A stretch of DNA of 64,000 nucleotides from Facklamia languida CCUG 37842 (GCF_000245795.1 NZ_JH601133.1:1322994-1386993); one strand, 5' to 3'. Positions 1-9,892 are shown, numbered from the stretch's first letter. Translations and numbers: made by a program. Notes: generated by a model from the sequence alone, not told the origin.

Positions 1-2
1 CC

Positions 3-1940
3 AACCATACTGTGAACTTTATCGATGGTCTTTATGAGAATGACCAATATGGTAACTACATTCCAGCGGTTGCGGAATCTCACGAAGTATCTGAAGATGG
101 CCTCACTTATACCTACAAGATTCGCCCAGGCGTAATGTGGGTGGATATGAACGGAAACGAATATGCTGAAACCACAGCACATGACTTCGTTACTGGTCTA
201 AAGCATGCGGTCGAAGCTCAATCTGAAATGTTACCAATCGTTTCTTCATCAATTAAAGGATTACAAGATTATATCGATGGTAAGATTTCGGACTTTGAAG
301 AAGTAGGTGTTAAGGCAATCGATGATTATACTCTTGAATATACATTGAATAAGCCAGAGCCATACTTTAACTCTAAGACTACCTACGGAATTCTTTATCC
401 AATTAATCAAGAGTTCTTAGATTCAGTTGGAGAAGACTTTGGTTCTCTATCGCCAGATTCCATTCTTTATAACGGAGCTTTCCTATTATCTAACTTAACA
501 GCGAAATCTCAAATTGAATACGTTAAGAATGAAATGTATTGGGATGCGGAGAATGTCTTCTTAGATCTTGTTCAATTCACTTATAATGACGGATCTGACC
601 CAGAAGTCTTCTACCGTCTCTTCAAGGAAAATGCGGTTTCTGCCTTTGGAGTGAACCCAACCCTACCTATTTATGATGATGTGAAGCAAGAGTTTGATGG
701 GTTCATTACTCAAGCTCAACGGACTGGGTCATCATTCCTTCTCCAATTCAACCTTAACCGGATTAAACATGAAGCAACAGGTAAGAGCGATGAAGCACAA
801 CACGAAGCAACTCATAAAGCTTTACTTAACAAGAAATTCCGTCAAGCTTTAATGTTTGGTTTTGACCGTCACACTTACATGACTCAAATCTTTGGTGAAG
901 AATTTGCCGATAATGATATCCGGAATACTCTTGTGTCACCTGAATTCGTTAACGTTGGCGAAGAAACATTTGGTCAAGCAGTCACTCGTCACTTACAAGA
1001 AATGGATCCTGAGCTCTATGGTGATATTGACTTAAGCGATGGTCAAGACGGCTTCTATAACCCAGAAAAAGCTGCTAAATTAATGGAAGAAGCTAAGGCT
1101 GAGTTAGAAGCTGAAGGGGTTGAATTCCCAATTCAATTGGATATGCCTGTATTAGAAAGTGTACCAAACTCTGTTAACCTTTCTAAATCATTAAAGGCAA
1201 CCGTTGAAGATGCAATTGGTAGCGACAATGTGGTTGTGAACCCTGTTCTACTTAACCAAGATGCTTATTTAGCTGCAACCTTTAACGCAACTGTTGCATC
1301 TGAAGTGGACTATGACATGACCAATGAATCTGGTTGGATTCCTGACTACTTAGACCCATCTACCTTCTTGGACATTTACCTACCAACTAATGGTACTTTC
1401 CTTGTTCCAATTGGATTTGACCCAATTGTAAGAGAAGGACAAGAAGATCCTTATGCCGAAGCACGTGAAGCATCTGGCTTATTCGAGTATGCTGAACTGG
1501 TTAAGGCTGCAAATGACATTACCGATGATTTAGATGCACGTTACGATGCTTATGCGAAAGCTCAAGCTTGGTTGACGGACTCTGCGATTATCATCCCAAT
1601 CCGTACAGGTGGTTCAGGCTTACGTGTAACAAAAGTTGTTCCATTCTCTGGACCATATGCATACGCGGGTACCGGTAGTCAAAAATTCAAATTCTTCAAG
1701 GTTCAATCTGAGCCTGTTTCATATGAGCAATGGGAAGCTGCCTATGAAAACTGGCATGCAAACAAGGTTGACGGTTCAAGCATCTCTTCACAAAAAGCGG
1801 AAGATTCAGAAGAATCTGAATCAGCTGAAGAGATGGAATCTGAAGAAATGGAAGCTGAAGAAACAAAAGAAGAAGCAGCAGAAGAAACAGAAGAAACAGA
1901 AGAAGAAGCAGCAGAAGAAACAGAAGAAGCTGCAGAATAA
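3..1940 (+). CDS. oppA1: Oligopeptide-binding protein, AmiA/OppA type (5' end cut by window)
   Basis: Extracytoplasmic peptide-binding component of an Opp/Ami ABC importer (SBP_bac_5 family). The frame is open from base 3 and aligns with about residue 64 of the downstream paralogue at 2215, so roughly the first 60 residues, including the signal peptide, lie outside the window; the GTG at 12 is an internal codon, not a start. The body is very similar to the downstream copy throughout, which points to tandem duplication. The last 50 or so residues form a highly acidic, low-complexity Glu/Ser/Ala/Thr tail encoded by GAAGAAACA-type repeats prone to slippage. A hairpin terminator follows directly, so it is transcribed separately from the second copy. 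Substrate specificity cannot be read from sequence. Confidence 0.93.
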   Translation, partial: NHTVNFIDGLYENDQYGNYIPAVAESHEVSEDGLTYTYKIRPGVMWVDMNGNEYAETTAHDFVTGLKHAVEAQSEMLPIVSSSIKGLQDYIDGKISDFEEVGVKAIDDYTLEYTLNKPEPYFNSKTTYGILYPINQEFLDSVGEDFGSLSPDSILYNGAFLLSNLTAKSQIEYVKNEMYWDAENVFLDLVQFTYNDGSDPEVFYRLFKENAVSAFGVNPTLPIYDDVKQEFDGFITQAQRTGSSFLLQFNLNRIKHEATGKSDEAQHEATHKALLNKKFRQALMFGFDRHTYMTQIFGEEFADNDIRNTLVSPEFVNVGEETFGQAVTRHLQEMDPELYGDIDLSDGQDGFYNPEKAAKLMEEAKAELEAEGVEFPIQLDMPVLESVPNSVNLSKSLKATVEDAIGSDNVVVNPVLLNQDAYLAATFNATVASEVDYDMTNESGWIPDYLDPSTFLDIYLPTNGTFLVPIGFDPIVREGQEDPYAEAREASGLFEYAELVKAANDITDDLDARYDAYAKAQAWLTDSAIIIPIRTGGSGLRVTKVVPFSGPYAYAGTGSQKFKFFKVQSEPVSYEQWEAAYENWHANKVDGSSISSQKAEDSEESESAEEMESEEMEAEETKEEAAEETEETEEEAAEETEEAAE

Positions 1941-1965
1941 TTAAAAATAGATAACTTTGGTTAGG

Positions 1966-1996
1966 ACCACCAGTGTAAGCACTGGTGGTTTTTATT
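1966..1996 (+). terminator. Rho-independent terminator after oppA1
   Basis: A 10-bp perfect stem (1966-1975 with 1980-1989, loop TAAG) is followed by a T-rich run. It lies 25 bases after the oppA1 stop. Confidence 0.9.
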
Positions 1997-2098
1997 TGTT
2001 AGTAGAATGTGCAGATTTTAAAATGGCGGGTAATTAAATAAAACTGAAGTTATTTATAAAATAGAGTGATAATAAGGTTAAAAAACAATAAAAAAATA

Positions 2099-2127
2099 TT
2101 GACAACGTTTTCATTACTTGTTATGAT
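2099..2127 (+). promoter_or_regulatory. oppA2 promoter with overlapping cre (CcpA) site
   Basis: TTGACA at 2099-2104 and TATGAT at 2122-2127 are separated by exactly 17 bases. The stretch 2099-2113 (TTGACAACGTTTTCA) matches the cre consensus WTGNAANCGNWNNCW at all but one position and covers the -35 box, so CcpA binding would be expected to repress by blocking polymerase. CcpA itself is encoded at 57403. The match is seen; regulation is inferred. Confidence 0.75.
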
Positions 2128-2214
2128 GGTTTTACCATATAATGAAAGAGAGGTTAATTATTGAAGATTGTTGTTGTTGTTTGATCAATAGCTTGAGCAA
2201 GGAGGAATTGCTGA

Positions 2215-4377
2215 ATGAATAAATTCTTTAAGAAAGCCTTTATTGGATTTGTCACAACGCTTACATTGGGGGCAGTGGCTGCGCCGCTAGCAGCGGTTAA
2301 GGCCCAGGAAGAGGTTGGAGAATTAGATCCTAATTTTAAGGCAACCTATCTACTAGACCCAACAACATTGGACTATACTTTTACTTCTCGTAACTCAAAT
2401 ACACAACACGTTGCCAATTTTATTGATGGTCTTTATGAGAACGACCGCTACGGGAATTATATCCCAGCTGTGGCAGAGTCCCATGAAGTTTCTGAAGATG
2501 GATTAGTTTATACCTATAAGATTCGCCCTGGTGTGATGTGGGTGGATATGAATGGGAACGAATATGCTGAAACAACTGCTCATGACTTTGTAACGGGCTT
2601 GAAGCATGCGGCTGATACACAATCCGAATCGCTTCCAATCGTTTCAGATTCAATCGCGAATTTACAAGCTTATATCGATGGTGAAATAACAGACTTTGAA
2701 GAAGTTGGGGTAAAGGCACTTGATGACTATACCTTAGAATATACATTGGCGCGCCCCGAACCTTACTTCAACTCTAAGACGACTTACGGTATTCTCTATC
2801 CGATTAACCAAGAATTCTTAGATTCTGTTGGCGATAGTTTCGGCTCTTTATCACCTGACTCCATTCTTTATAATGGGCCATTTATCTTATCAAACTTAAC
2901 AGCTAAGTCACAGATTGAGTATCTTAAGAACGAAGCATACTGGGACAAAGACAATGTCTTCTTAGACTCTGTCACTTATACTTATAATGATGGATCAGAC
3001 CCTGAAGTCTTCTATCGACTCTTTAAGGATAATGCAGTATCTTCATTTGGGGTCAACCCAACCCTCCCAATTTACGGTGATATCCAAAAAGAATTCGGTG
3101 ATTACATCACTCAACAACAAAGAAAAGGGTCAACCTTCCTCCTTCAATTTAACGTAAACCGGATCAAGCATGAAGCGACTGGTAAGAGTGATGAAGCGCA
3201 GCACGAAGCAACGCATATGGCGATTCTCAACAAGAAATTCCGTCAAGCAATCAACTTCGGCTTTGACCGTCATACTTATATGACCCAACAATTTGGTGAG
3301 GAATTTGCGGATACAGATATCCGGAATACCTTGGTTCCACCAGAATATGTTAATGTGGGTGAAGAAACATTCGGTGAAGCAGTCGAACGTCACTTAAAAG
3401 AAATGGATCCTGAATTATATGATGACATTGACTTAACGGACGGACAAGATGCCTTCTATAATCCTGAATTGGCTGCTAAATTAATGGCTGAAGCTCGTGA
3501 GGAGCTCGAAGCAGGAGGGGTTGAATTCCCAATTCAACTAGACCTTCCAGTTCTTGAAAGTGTACCAAATGCCGTTAACCAAGCGAAGTCATTGAAAGCA
3601 ACCGTTGAAGACTCATTAGGTAGCGACAATGTAGTGATTAACCCTGTACTCTTGAATCAAGATGCTTATTATGCAGCAACATTCGATGCAACTGTAGCCT
3701 CTGAAGTGGACTATGACTTTACGAATGAATCTGGTTGGATTCCAGACTTCCTAGACCCTTCAACCTTCTTGGATATCTATGATCCTTATCTAGGAACCTT
3801 CTTAGTTGCAATTGGTTTCGACCCTATTATTAAGACAGGACAAGAAGACCCCTATGCTGAAGCGAGAGAGGCTTCTGGTCTACTTGAATATGGAGAGCTT
3901 CTAAAAGAAGCGAATGCTATCACAGATGACTTAGATGCACGTTTTGATGCTTACGCTAAGGCTCAAGCTTGGTTGACAGATTCTGCTATTGCTTTGCCAA
4001 TCCGGACAGGTGGCTCTTACTTGCGTGTTACTAAGATTGTTCCATTCTCTGGTCCATATGCTTACGCAGGTCCAGGTGCTGAACGCTTCAAGTTCGTCCA
4101 AGTGCAAGCGGAACCTGTTTCAATGGAACAATGGCAAAAAGCCTTTGATGACTGGTCAGCAAACAGAGTGACTGGATCAAGCGTTTCTGCCAAAAAGGAA
4201 GAAGCTCCTGCAAATGATTCTGAGATGAGTGAAGAAGAATCCGCTGAAGAAACGGAAGAAACAGAAGAGTCAGCAGAGGCCGAAGAAAGTGAAGAAAGTA
4301 TGGAAGAGACTGAAGAAATTATGGATGAATCAAGCGAAGCTGAGGAAGAAGCACCCGCTGAAGAGTCAGCTGAATAA
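2215..4377 (+). CDS. oppA2: Oligopeptide-binding protein, AmiA/OppA type, non-lipoprotein, acidic tail
   Basis: Full-length peptide-binding protein (720 aa) of the SBP_bac_5 family, close to streptococcal AmiA in sequence. The start is supported by an AAGGAGGAA ribosome site. Residues 1-31 are a Sec signal peptide ending AVKA-QEE, a signal peptidase I type site; no cysteine is present, whereas AmiA/OppA of Gram-positives are normally lipoproteins. The binding domain spans about 35-640, followed by an acidic Glu/Ser tail (about 655-720). It has its own promoter with a cre-like site and its own terminator. It probably delivers peptides to the OppBCDF transporter downstream. How the protein stays at the cell surface without a lipid anchor is not evident. 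Confidence 0.95.
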   Translation: MNKFFKKAFIGFVTTLTLGAVAAPLAAVKAQEEVGELDPNFKATYLLDPTTLDYTFTSRNSNTQHVANFIDGLYENDRYGNYIPAVAESHEVSEDGLVYTYKIRPGVMWVDMNGNEYAETTAHDFVTGLKHAADTQSESLPIVSDSIANLQAYIDGEITDFEEVGVKALDDYTLEYTLARPEPYFNSKTTYGILYPINQEFLDSVGDSFGSLSPDSILYNGPFILSNLTAKSQIEYLKNEAYWDKDNVFLDSVTYTYNDGSDPEVFYRLFKDNAVSSFGVNPTLPIYGDIQKEFGDYITQQQRKGSTFLLQFNVNRIKHEATGKSDEAQHEATHMAILNKKFRQAINFGFDRHTYMTQQFGEEFADTDIRNTLVPPEYVNVGEETFGEAVERHLKEMDPELYDDIDLTDGQDAFYNPELAAKLMAEAREELEAGGVEFPIQLDLPVLESVPNAVNQAKSLKATVEDSLGSDNVVINPVLLNQDAYYAATFDATVASEVDYDFTNESGWIPDFLDPSTFLDIYDPYLGTFLVAIGFDPIIKTGQEDPYAEAREASGLLEYGELLKEANAITDDLDARFDAYAKAQAWLTDSAIALPIRTGGSYLRVTKIVPFSGPYAYAGPGAERFKFVQVQAEPVSMEQWQKAFDDWSANRVTGSSVSAKKEEAPANDSEMSEEESAEETEETEESAEAEESEESMEETEEIMDESSEAEEEAPAEESAE

Positions 4378-4405
4378 GCTTGAAGCCCCCCAAGTGAACT
4401 GCGAC

Positions 4406-4434
4406 AAGCGAGCACATTTTGTGCTCGCTTTTTG
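4406..4434 (+). terminator. Terminator after oppA2
   Basis: An 11-bp perfect stem AAGCGAGCACA / TGTGCTCGCTT with a 3-base loop (4406-4430) is followed by TTTG. It separates oppA2 from the oppBCDF unit. Confidence 0.88.
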
Positions 4435-4613
4435 TTCATTAAAAAAGGTGATCCTTATCTATTTAAGCAGACAAATAGTTTTTAAGTTATACAACTTATA
4501 ATCAAAACCCTATAAAGCTTAATTTAATCTACTTCTAATGAAAATGAAAGTAATGGAAAAATGATTTAGCCAATTCAAAAAATTTTAAAATTCAAAGTTT
4601 ATTGAAAAATAGC

Positions 4614-4717
4614 TAGAAATCAGCCTTTAAATTGTGTACTATAGGTATAGCACGAGCGAGCTAAGGATTCATAATTGGACCTTCCACTTTTAAGCAAGTG
4701 AAAAGAGTCTTTTTTTA
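4614..4717 (+). ncRNA. Possible short terminated transcript between oppA2 and oppB
   Basis: A weak promoter (TAGAAA 4614-4619, 17 bases, TACTAT 4637-4642) is followed about 40 bases later by an imperfect hairpin (about 4678-4709, core CACTT/AAGTG) and a run of seven T (4710-4716). This could be a small RNA or simply an attenuated leader. No known riboswitch class was recognised. Confidence 0.3.
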
Positions 4718-4822
4718 TTTTCAGAAAAACTAGCAATTATTATATTTTTGGCTTATAATTATTAAAATCGTGTAAAAAAGCTCTATCCCTGATTAGATTC
4801 TAAATAAAATCCTTTTAATGCA

Positions 4823-4851
4823 TTGACAGCGTTTTCAACGGTTGTTATGAT
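4823..4851 (+). promoter_or_regulatory. Promoter with cre-like site, head of opp operon leader
   Basis: TTGACA (4823-4828), a 17-base spacer and TATGAT (4846-4851) form a near-consensus promoter. The stretch TTGACAGCGTTTTCA at 4823-4837 matches the cre consensus except at one base and is almost identical to the oppA2 site at 2099. It is the best candidate start for oppBCDF transcription and would leave a leader of about 540 bases. Confidence 0.65.
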
Positions 4852-4859
4852 GGGATTAT

Positions 4860-5399
4860 CTCGGAAGCTGAAAGTGGGGGGACTATCGATAAAATTAAAT
4901 TGGAAATGACTTGTCGTGAGGCAGATTAAATGCAAGGAAGGACTCATTTCTGATCTGCTGGGACCAATTTTTGAGAGAATGGAATTTACAATTCTATCAT
5001 GAATAGGCGTTCTCCCTTTTGTTTTGTCGTACATTCGGGGGCGTGACCAAGGTCTTGCGACTTGGATACTAGAGCGGTTGATGATTAAGGGCGGTGATAT
5101 GGATAGTGCATACGGATAAACAGATAGAAAACTACATTCTGAATGACAGTAGGTCAAAGAATGTTTTGATGACTGCTATCATTTATGCAGGCCCTCATCA
5201 CTGAATCAACCAAAGCCTCTAGTGAATTAGTGGGGGGAGAGAAGTTTAGAAGAGTAGATAGATTGGTGAGTTGATTGGACAGCTTGCCTCATGACAAGCG
5301 TATTTATTGTATTTTTTACAGCCACAGGTTAATTGCTGATTAACCGTTTGATCAAAGAGCTTGCTCTTTAATGTTAATTTTTAGGAGGATTCATATATT
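4860..5399 (+). other. Long untranslated leader upstream of oppB
   Basis: No convincing coding sequence was found on either strand in this 540-base stretch. The opposite-strand open frame at 4783-5157 has no family resemblance and runs across the promoter. Near the 3' end are two short perfect hairpins: GGTTAA...TTAACC (about 5327-5346) and AAAGAGC..GCTCTTT (about 5356-5372). These lie just before the AGGAGG of oppB and could affect its translation. No known riboswitch was recognised. Confidence 0.45.
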
Positions 5400-6893
5400 A
5401 TGGGAAGATATATATTTAATCGGATTCTTCGGTCACTATTCTCAATCTTTATGGTTACAACTTTACTTTATTTAACCGTATATACGCTAGTGCCGAGAAA
5501 TTCCATTTTCAAGGATGACCCAGCCATTACGAAGCTAAAGTCTCAACCTGATAAGTTATTAGACTATCAGAATAATGCCTTCGAACGGATGGGCTACCAC
5601 GACTATTTAAACCAAAGAGAATTCCAATCTCTCATTCAGGAGGATTACCCTGAATTCCAAAATAGCGAAAGTCCTGAAAGTAAGAAAATCGTTGAAGAAT
5701 GGAACAAAAAGAATAAAGAATGGTCTGTCGGACAGTTGCCGATTTCAGGTGCCTACTTTGCAACAAACGATATTTCAATTGGTATCCGGGTCTTGAACTT
5801 CTACAAAAACCTATTCGAATTTGATCATCCATGGCGCGTAAAGGACCCTGAAAATCCTGACCTCAAACGGGGCTATCAAATTACCCATGATGAGACGGTT
5901 GGATGGGCTTTAACGGGATCTGGGACAAAATATTATTACCAAATCTACTTCAATGACAAATTCCCCTTCATCCATCAGAACTTCCTGAAAATGCACCTAG
6001 GAATTTCTTACCCAACATTTGCTGGAGAGCCAGTAGAGGATGTCATTACGGATAAACAAGGGCGGCCAATGACTTCAGAAGTGACCTTGGAAGATGGTAA
6101 GGTCTTCAAGTCTTCATTAAACCCCTACACACGTTTCTACAAGCCAACAGCTGAAATTACGCCAACTGAGAAGCGGATGTTTGAAGGTAATTATGCTGGC
6201 GCTGAGAATGTCAACAGTGATCCATCCATGATGGGAATTTCATTCCGAAATGGGATTGTTTCACTCATCTTACTGTACCTTATTGCTATTCCGATGGCAT
6301 CGCTAATGGCCCGCTACAAGGGGCAATGGGTAGATAAGTTAGGAACCGTTATTATCACACTACTTATCGCTATTCCAGCCTTAGCCTTGATCTTCTTTGG
6401 TCGCTATATTGGATCCAATTGGTTTGGACTACCGGACTTATTCCCAATCTTAGGACCGAACAATGTTAAATCTTATGTGATGCCGATTATTGTCTTAGCT
6501 GTCCTAGCCCTCTCAGGATCCGTTATGTGGATGCGTCGCTATATGGTGGACCAACAGTCATCAGACTATGTTAAGTTCGCTCGGGCGAAGGGTCTAAGTG
6601 AACGTGAGATTTCACGTAAGCATATCTTCCGGAATGCCTTTATTCCAATTGTCAACGGTATTCCAGGTGCGATTATCTTTACAATCACGGGTGCAACCAT
6701 GACGGAGCAAGTCTTCGCTATTCCAGGTATGGGTAAGATGTTGCCAGATGCGATCTTAGCACACAATAACCCAATTATTATTGGTTTAGTCTTCATCTTC
6801 TCTGTTCTCGGTGTTGTATCCATCCTATTTGGTGATATTGCCATGACCCTAGTCGATCCACGGATTCGACTAAATGTGAAGGAGGATAAATAA
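5400..6893 (+). CDS. oppB: Oligopeptide ABC transporter permease OppB/AmiC
   Basis: Inner-membrane permease of the peptide importer, 497 aa. It has an N-terminal membrane segment (about 10-32), then about 250 residues outside the membrane, then five or so C-terminal membrane helices with the BPD_transp_1 fold. The EAA loop that contacts the ATPases is at about 390-415 (ARAKGLSEREIS). Ordinary OppB is about 310 aa; the large insertion is typical of the streptococcal AmiC branch, which it resembles closely. It is first in oppBCDF, with AGGAGG 9 bases before the ATG, and its stop overlaps the oppC start by one base. Confidence 0.95.
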   Translation: MGRYIFNRILRSLFSIFMVTTLLYLTVYTLVPRNSIFKDDPAITKLKSQPDKLLDYQNNAFERMGYHDYLNQREFQSLIQEDYPEFQNSESPESKKIVEEWNKKNKEWSVGQLPISGAYFATNDISIGIRVLNFYKNLFEFDHPWRVKDPENPDLKRGYQITHDETVGWALTGSGTKYYYQIYFNDKFPFIHQNFLKMHLGISYPTFAGEPVEDVITDKQGRPMTSEVTLEDGKVFKSSLNPYTRFYKPTAEITPTEKRMFEGNYAGAENVNSDPSMMGISFRNGIVSLILLYLIAIPMASLMARYKGQWVDKLGTVIITLLIAIPALALIFFGRYIGSNWFGLPDLFPILGPNNVKSYVMPIIVLAVLALSGSVMWMRRYMVDQQSSDYVKFARAKGLSEREISRKHIFRNAFIPIVNGIPGAIIFTITGATMTEQVFAIPGMGKMLPDAILAHNNPIIIGLVFIFSVLGVVSILFGDIAMTLVDPRIRLNVKEDK

Positions 6894-7828
6894 TGGAAGA
6901 AATTACAAAAGGAAATGATTCATCATTTGTCTTCGTCGAGACGAATGAGAAAGAAGCAGAAAAAATTGAATCACCCAAATACTCTTATTGGGAATCTGTA
7001 TGGAGAACCTTTGCTAAGAGTAAAGTGACGATTTTCTTCCTGTTTGTCATCCTCGCGATCATATTGATGTCCTTTATTCAACCTCTCTTCTCTGGTTATG
7101 ATCCAATGGACACGGCTAAGATTAATGATTTATCTGCTCGTTATATTGAGCCAAATTCTGAATATTGGTTTGGTACCGATGCGAATGGGCAATCGCTCTT
7201 TGATGCTGTTTGGTCAGGCGCTCGGACTTCCATCTCGATTACTGTTTTGGCAACATTTATTACCACTGTAATTGGGGTTGTCGTAGGAGCTTATTGGGGG
7301 ATGTCTCAAAAGATTGACGTCTTCATGTTGGAAATCTACAATATCTTCTCAAACATCCCAATGCTTCTCATCGTGATGGTTCTTGCCTACTCTTTAGGGA
7401 ATGGTTTCTGGAACTTGCTCTTTGCGATGACAGTCACTTCTTGGATCTATACAGCCTACTTTATTCGGGTTCAAGTTATGATCATGCGGGACCGTGAGTA
7501 TAATATGGCGTCTAGAACCTTAGGAACACCGGCAGGTCGGATGATCTTTAAGAACATCTTGCCTTACCTCACTTCAGTTATTACCACTGATGTATCCCGG
7601 GTCTTGCCTGGCTTCATTTCAACCGAGACTTTCCTTTCCTTCGTTGGGGTCGGTTTAAGTGCCGATGTCGTATCGCTAGGGGGACTCATTAACAAGTATT
7701 CGACCAACCTTTCATCTAAGCCATATCTATTCTGGATTCCAGTTTCTGTGCTTGCCTTGATTTCGATCTCCCTTTATATTGTGGGACAAGCCTTGGCAGA
7801 CGCAACCGATCCTAAGAATCACGTATAG
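6893..7828 (+). CDS. oppC: Oligopeptide ABC transporter permease OppC/AmiD
   Basis: Second permease subunit, 311 aa, pairing with OppB to form the channel. It has a hydrophilic N-terminus of about 40 residues, a first membrane helix at about 45-66, the OppC-type N-terminal extension (YWFGTDANGQSLF at about 95), and a BPD_transp_1 domain with five helices. The EAA-loop sequence SRTLGTPAGRMIFKN is near 205. The ATG overlaps the last base of the oppB stop codon, implying translational coupling. Confidence 0.95.
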   Translation: MEEITKGNDSSFVFVETNEKEAEKIESPKYSYWESVWRTFAKSKVTIFFLFVILAIILMSFIQPLFSGYDPMDTAKINDLSARYIEPNSEYWFGTDANGQSLFDAVWSGARTSISITVLATFITTVIGVVVGAYWGMSQKIDVFMLEIYNIFSNIPMLLIVMVLAYSLGNGFWNLLFAMTVTSWIYTAYFIRVQVMIMRDREYNMASRTLGTPAGRMIFKNILPYLTSVITTDVSRVLPGFISTETFLSFVGVGLSADVVSLGGLINKYSTNLSSKPYLFWIPVSVLALISISLYIVGQALADATDPKNHV

Positions 7829-7840
7829 GAGGACTCAATC

Positions 7841-8926
7841 ATGACAGAAAAAAATAAAATTTTAGAAGTAAGAGACCTTTATGTGAAGTTTAAGGTTCGG
7901 GATACTGAATTAACGGCTATCCGTGGAATCGATTTGGATCTCTATGAAGGAGAAGTGTTAGCCCTTGTAGGGGAATCAGGTTCTGGTAAATCGGTTCTAA
8001 CTAAGACCTTTACAGGAATGCTCGAAAAAAATGGTTACATTCCTTCAGGTAAGATTGTCTATAACGGACACGAATTACAGGACTTAAAAACGAACCGTCA
8101 ATGGTTGAAATATCGTGGTAAAGAATTAGCGACTATCTTCCAAGACCCAATGACTTCACTAAACCCTGTTCGGACAATTGGTGTACAAATCACTGAAGTC
8201 ATTACTAAACACCGTGGTATTTCAGGTCAGGAAGCGAAGAAAATTGCCATCGACTTGATGGACCGGGTAGGTATTCGTGAACCTGAAAAACGTTTTGATG
8301 ATTATCCATTTGAATACTCTGGTGGAATGCGTCAGCGGATTGTCATTGCGATTGCGCTAGCATGCCGTCCACGTGTTCTCATCTGTGATGAACCGACAAC
8401 GGCCTTAGACGTGACCATTCAGGCTCAAATCTTGAATCTCTTGAAAGACTTGCAGAAAGAATATGAATTTACCGTGATCTTTATTACCCATGACTTGGGT
8501 GTTGTGGCTCAAATAGCCGATCGGATTGCTGTTATGTATGCAGGCCAAATTATTGAGACAGGAACGGTAGAAGATATCTTCTATGACCCACGTCACCCTT
8601 ATACATGGGCCCTCCTATCCTCCTTACCTCAATTATCTGATCAGAATGATGACCTTTATTCCATCGCAGGGACCCCACCTTCTCTATACAATGAGATCAA
8701 GGGAGATGCCTTTGCACCACGTAGTCCTTACGCAATGCAGATTGACTACGAGGAAGAACCCCCTTCATTCAAGATCTCTGATACCCACTATGCGAAGACA
8801 TGGTTGTTAGATCCGAGAGCTCCAGAAGCAGAGATGCCGAGCGTTATTCAAGATCTCCATGAGAAATTAGTAAAAGTGCATGCTACTGATGCGGTATTGA
8901 GAGAGGAGTCATTACATGACGAATAA
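7841..8926 (+). CDS. oppD: Oligopeptide ABC transporter ATPase OppD/AmiE
   Basis: Cytoplasmic ATPase, 361 aa. Walker A GESGSGKS lies at about 44-51, the ABC signature YSGGMRQR at about 158, and Walker B with DEPTTALD at about 180-189, followed by the oligopeptide-type C-terminal extension. It acts as a heterodimer with OppF. AGGAGG lies just before the start. The 3' end overlaps the start of oppF by 11 bases. Confidence 0.96.
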   Translation: MTEKNKILEVRDLYVKFKVRDTELTAIRGIDLDLYEGEVLALVGESGSGKSVLTKTFTGMLEKNGYIPSGKIVYNGHELQDLKTNRQWLKYRGKELATIFQDPMTSLNPVRTIGVQITEVITKHRGISGQEAKKIAIDLMDRVGIREPEKRFDDYPFEYSGGMRQRIVIAIALACRPRVLICDEPTTALDVTIQAQILNLLKDLQKEYEFTVIFITHDLGVVAQIADRIAVMYAGQIIETGTVEDIFYDPRHPYTWALLSSLPQLSDQNDDLYSIAGTPPSLYNEIKGDAFAPRSPYAMQIDYEEEPPSFKISDTHYAKTWLLDPRAPEAEMPSVIQDLHEKLVKVHATDAVLREESLHDE

Positions 8927-9857
8927 TGAAAAAGAAGTTCTAGTATCCGTTAAAGACTTAGAGATTTCTTTCGGTGAAGGAAAGAACCGCTTTGTAGCAG
9001 TTCAAGATGCAACCTTTGATGTATTTAAGGGAGAAACTTTCTCACTCGTAGGGGAATCTGGATCTGGTAAAACGACGATTGCACGTGCGATTAACGGAAT
9101 TAATAAGACCTCAGGTGGCGAGATTTACTTTAAAGGTAAGCGCATCAACACTCGTTTAAGTACTGAGGAAAGACGGAAGCTCATCTCTGAAATTCAAATG
9201 GTCTTCCAAGACCCTTCTGCGTCCTTAAATGACCGTGCAACGATTGAATATATTATTTCAGAAGGTCTTTATAACTTTGGTCTCTTTGAGAATGAAGAAG
9301 ATCGATTGAGAAAAGTTGAAAACATTCTGGAAGAAGTAGGTCTGTTGTCTGAGCATATGTACCGTTACCCACACGAATTCTCTGGTGGTCAGAGACAGCG
9401 GATTGGGATTGCTCGTGCTTTGATTATGGAGCCAGACTTGATCCTAGCGGATGAGCCAATCTCATCCTTGGACGTGTCGGTCCGTGCTCAAGTCCTCAAC
9501 CTCTTGCGTAAATTCCAAAGAGAAAAAGGTTTGACTTACATCTTTATTGCGCACGACTTGTCAGTAGTTCGTTATATTTCAGACCGGATCGCCGTTATTC
9601 GGAATGGGCGCATTCTAGAAGTAGCGGAGACGGAAGAACTATTCAAGAACCCTATTCACCCTTACACCCAAGCCTTATTATCAGCTGTTCCGATTCCAGA
9701 CCCTCAATTGGCACGTAAGGTTCAGTTGAAGATCTATGATCCGAATATGCATGATTATGAAACAGATAAACCGACTATTAAGGAAGTCTTACCAGGTCAT
9801 TTTATTTACTGTAATGAAGCGGAATTTGCTAAGTACCAAGAACAATACCATGCTTAA
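8916..9857 (+). CDS. oppF: Oligopeptide ABC transporter ATPase OppF/AmiF
   Basis: Partner ATPase of OppD, 313 aa. Walker A GESGSGKT is at about 46-53, signature FSGGQRQR at about 154, and Walker B with DEPISSLD at about 177-185; the C-terminal oligo_HPY region follows. It is the last gene of oppBCDF: a strong terminator starts 11 bases after the stop. Its start lies inside oppD, a usual sign of coupled translation. Confidence 0.96.
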   Translation: MTNNEKEVLVSVKDLEISFGEGKNRFVAVQDATFDVFKGETFSLVGESGSGKTTIARAINGINKTSGGEIYFKGKRINTRLSTEERRKLISEIQMVFQDPSASLNDRATIEYIISEGLYNFGLFENEEDRLRKVENILEEVGLLSEHMYRYPHEFSGGQRQRIGIARALIMEPDLILADEPISSLDVSVRAQVLNLLRKFQREKGLTYIFIAHDLSVVRYISDRIAVIRNGRILEVAETEELFKNPIHPYTQALLSAVPIPDPQLARKVQLKIYDPNMHDYETDKPTIKEVLPGHFIYCNEAEFAKYQEQYHA

Positions 9858-9868
9858 TCCTAAGCAAG

Positions 9869-9892
9869 AGCGCCCACATGGCGCTTTTTTTG
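9869..9892 (+). terminator. Terminator of the oppBCDF operon
   Basis: AGCGCC/GGCGCT stem with loop CACAT (9869-9885), followed by a run of T. Confidence 0.88.

Noticed and set aside
12-14. GTG as start of the first gene
   Set aside because: The reading frame continues to the window edge and aligns with internal residues of the paralogue at 2215; no ribosome site.
4640-4740. PreQ1 or other known riboswitch upstream of oppB
   Set aside because: An AAAAACTAGC end superficially recalls preQ1-I, but the rest of the consensus is missing.
4783-5157. 124-codon open frame on the minus strand upstream of oppB
   Set aside because: No family likeness, no ribosome site, and it covers a strong plus-strand promoter.
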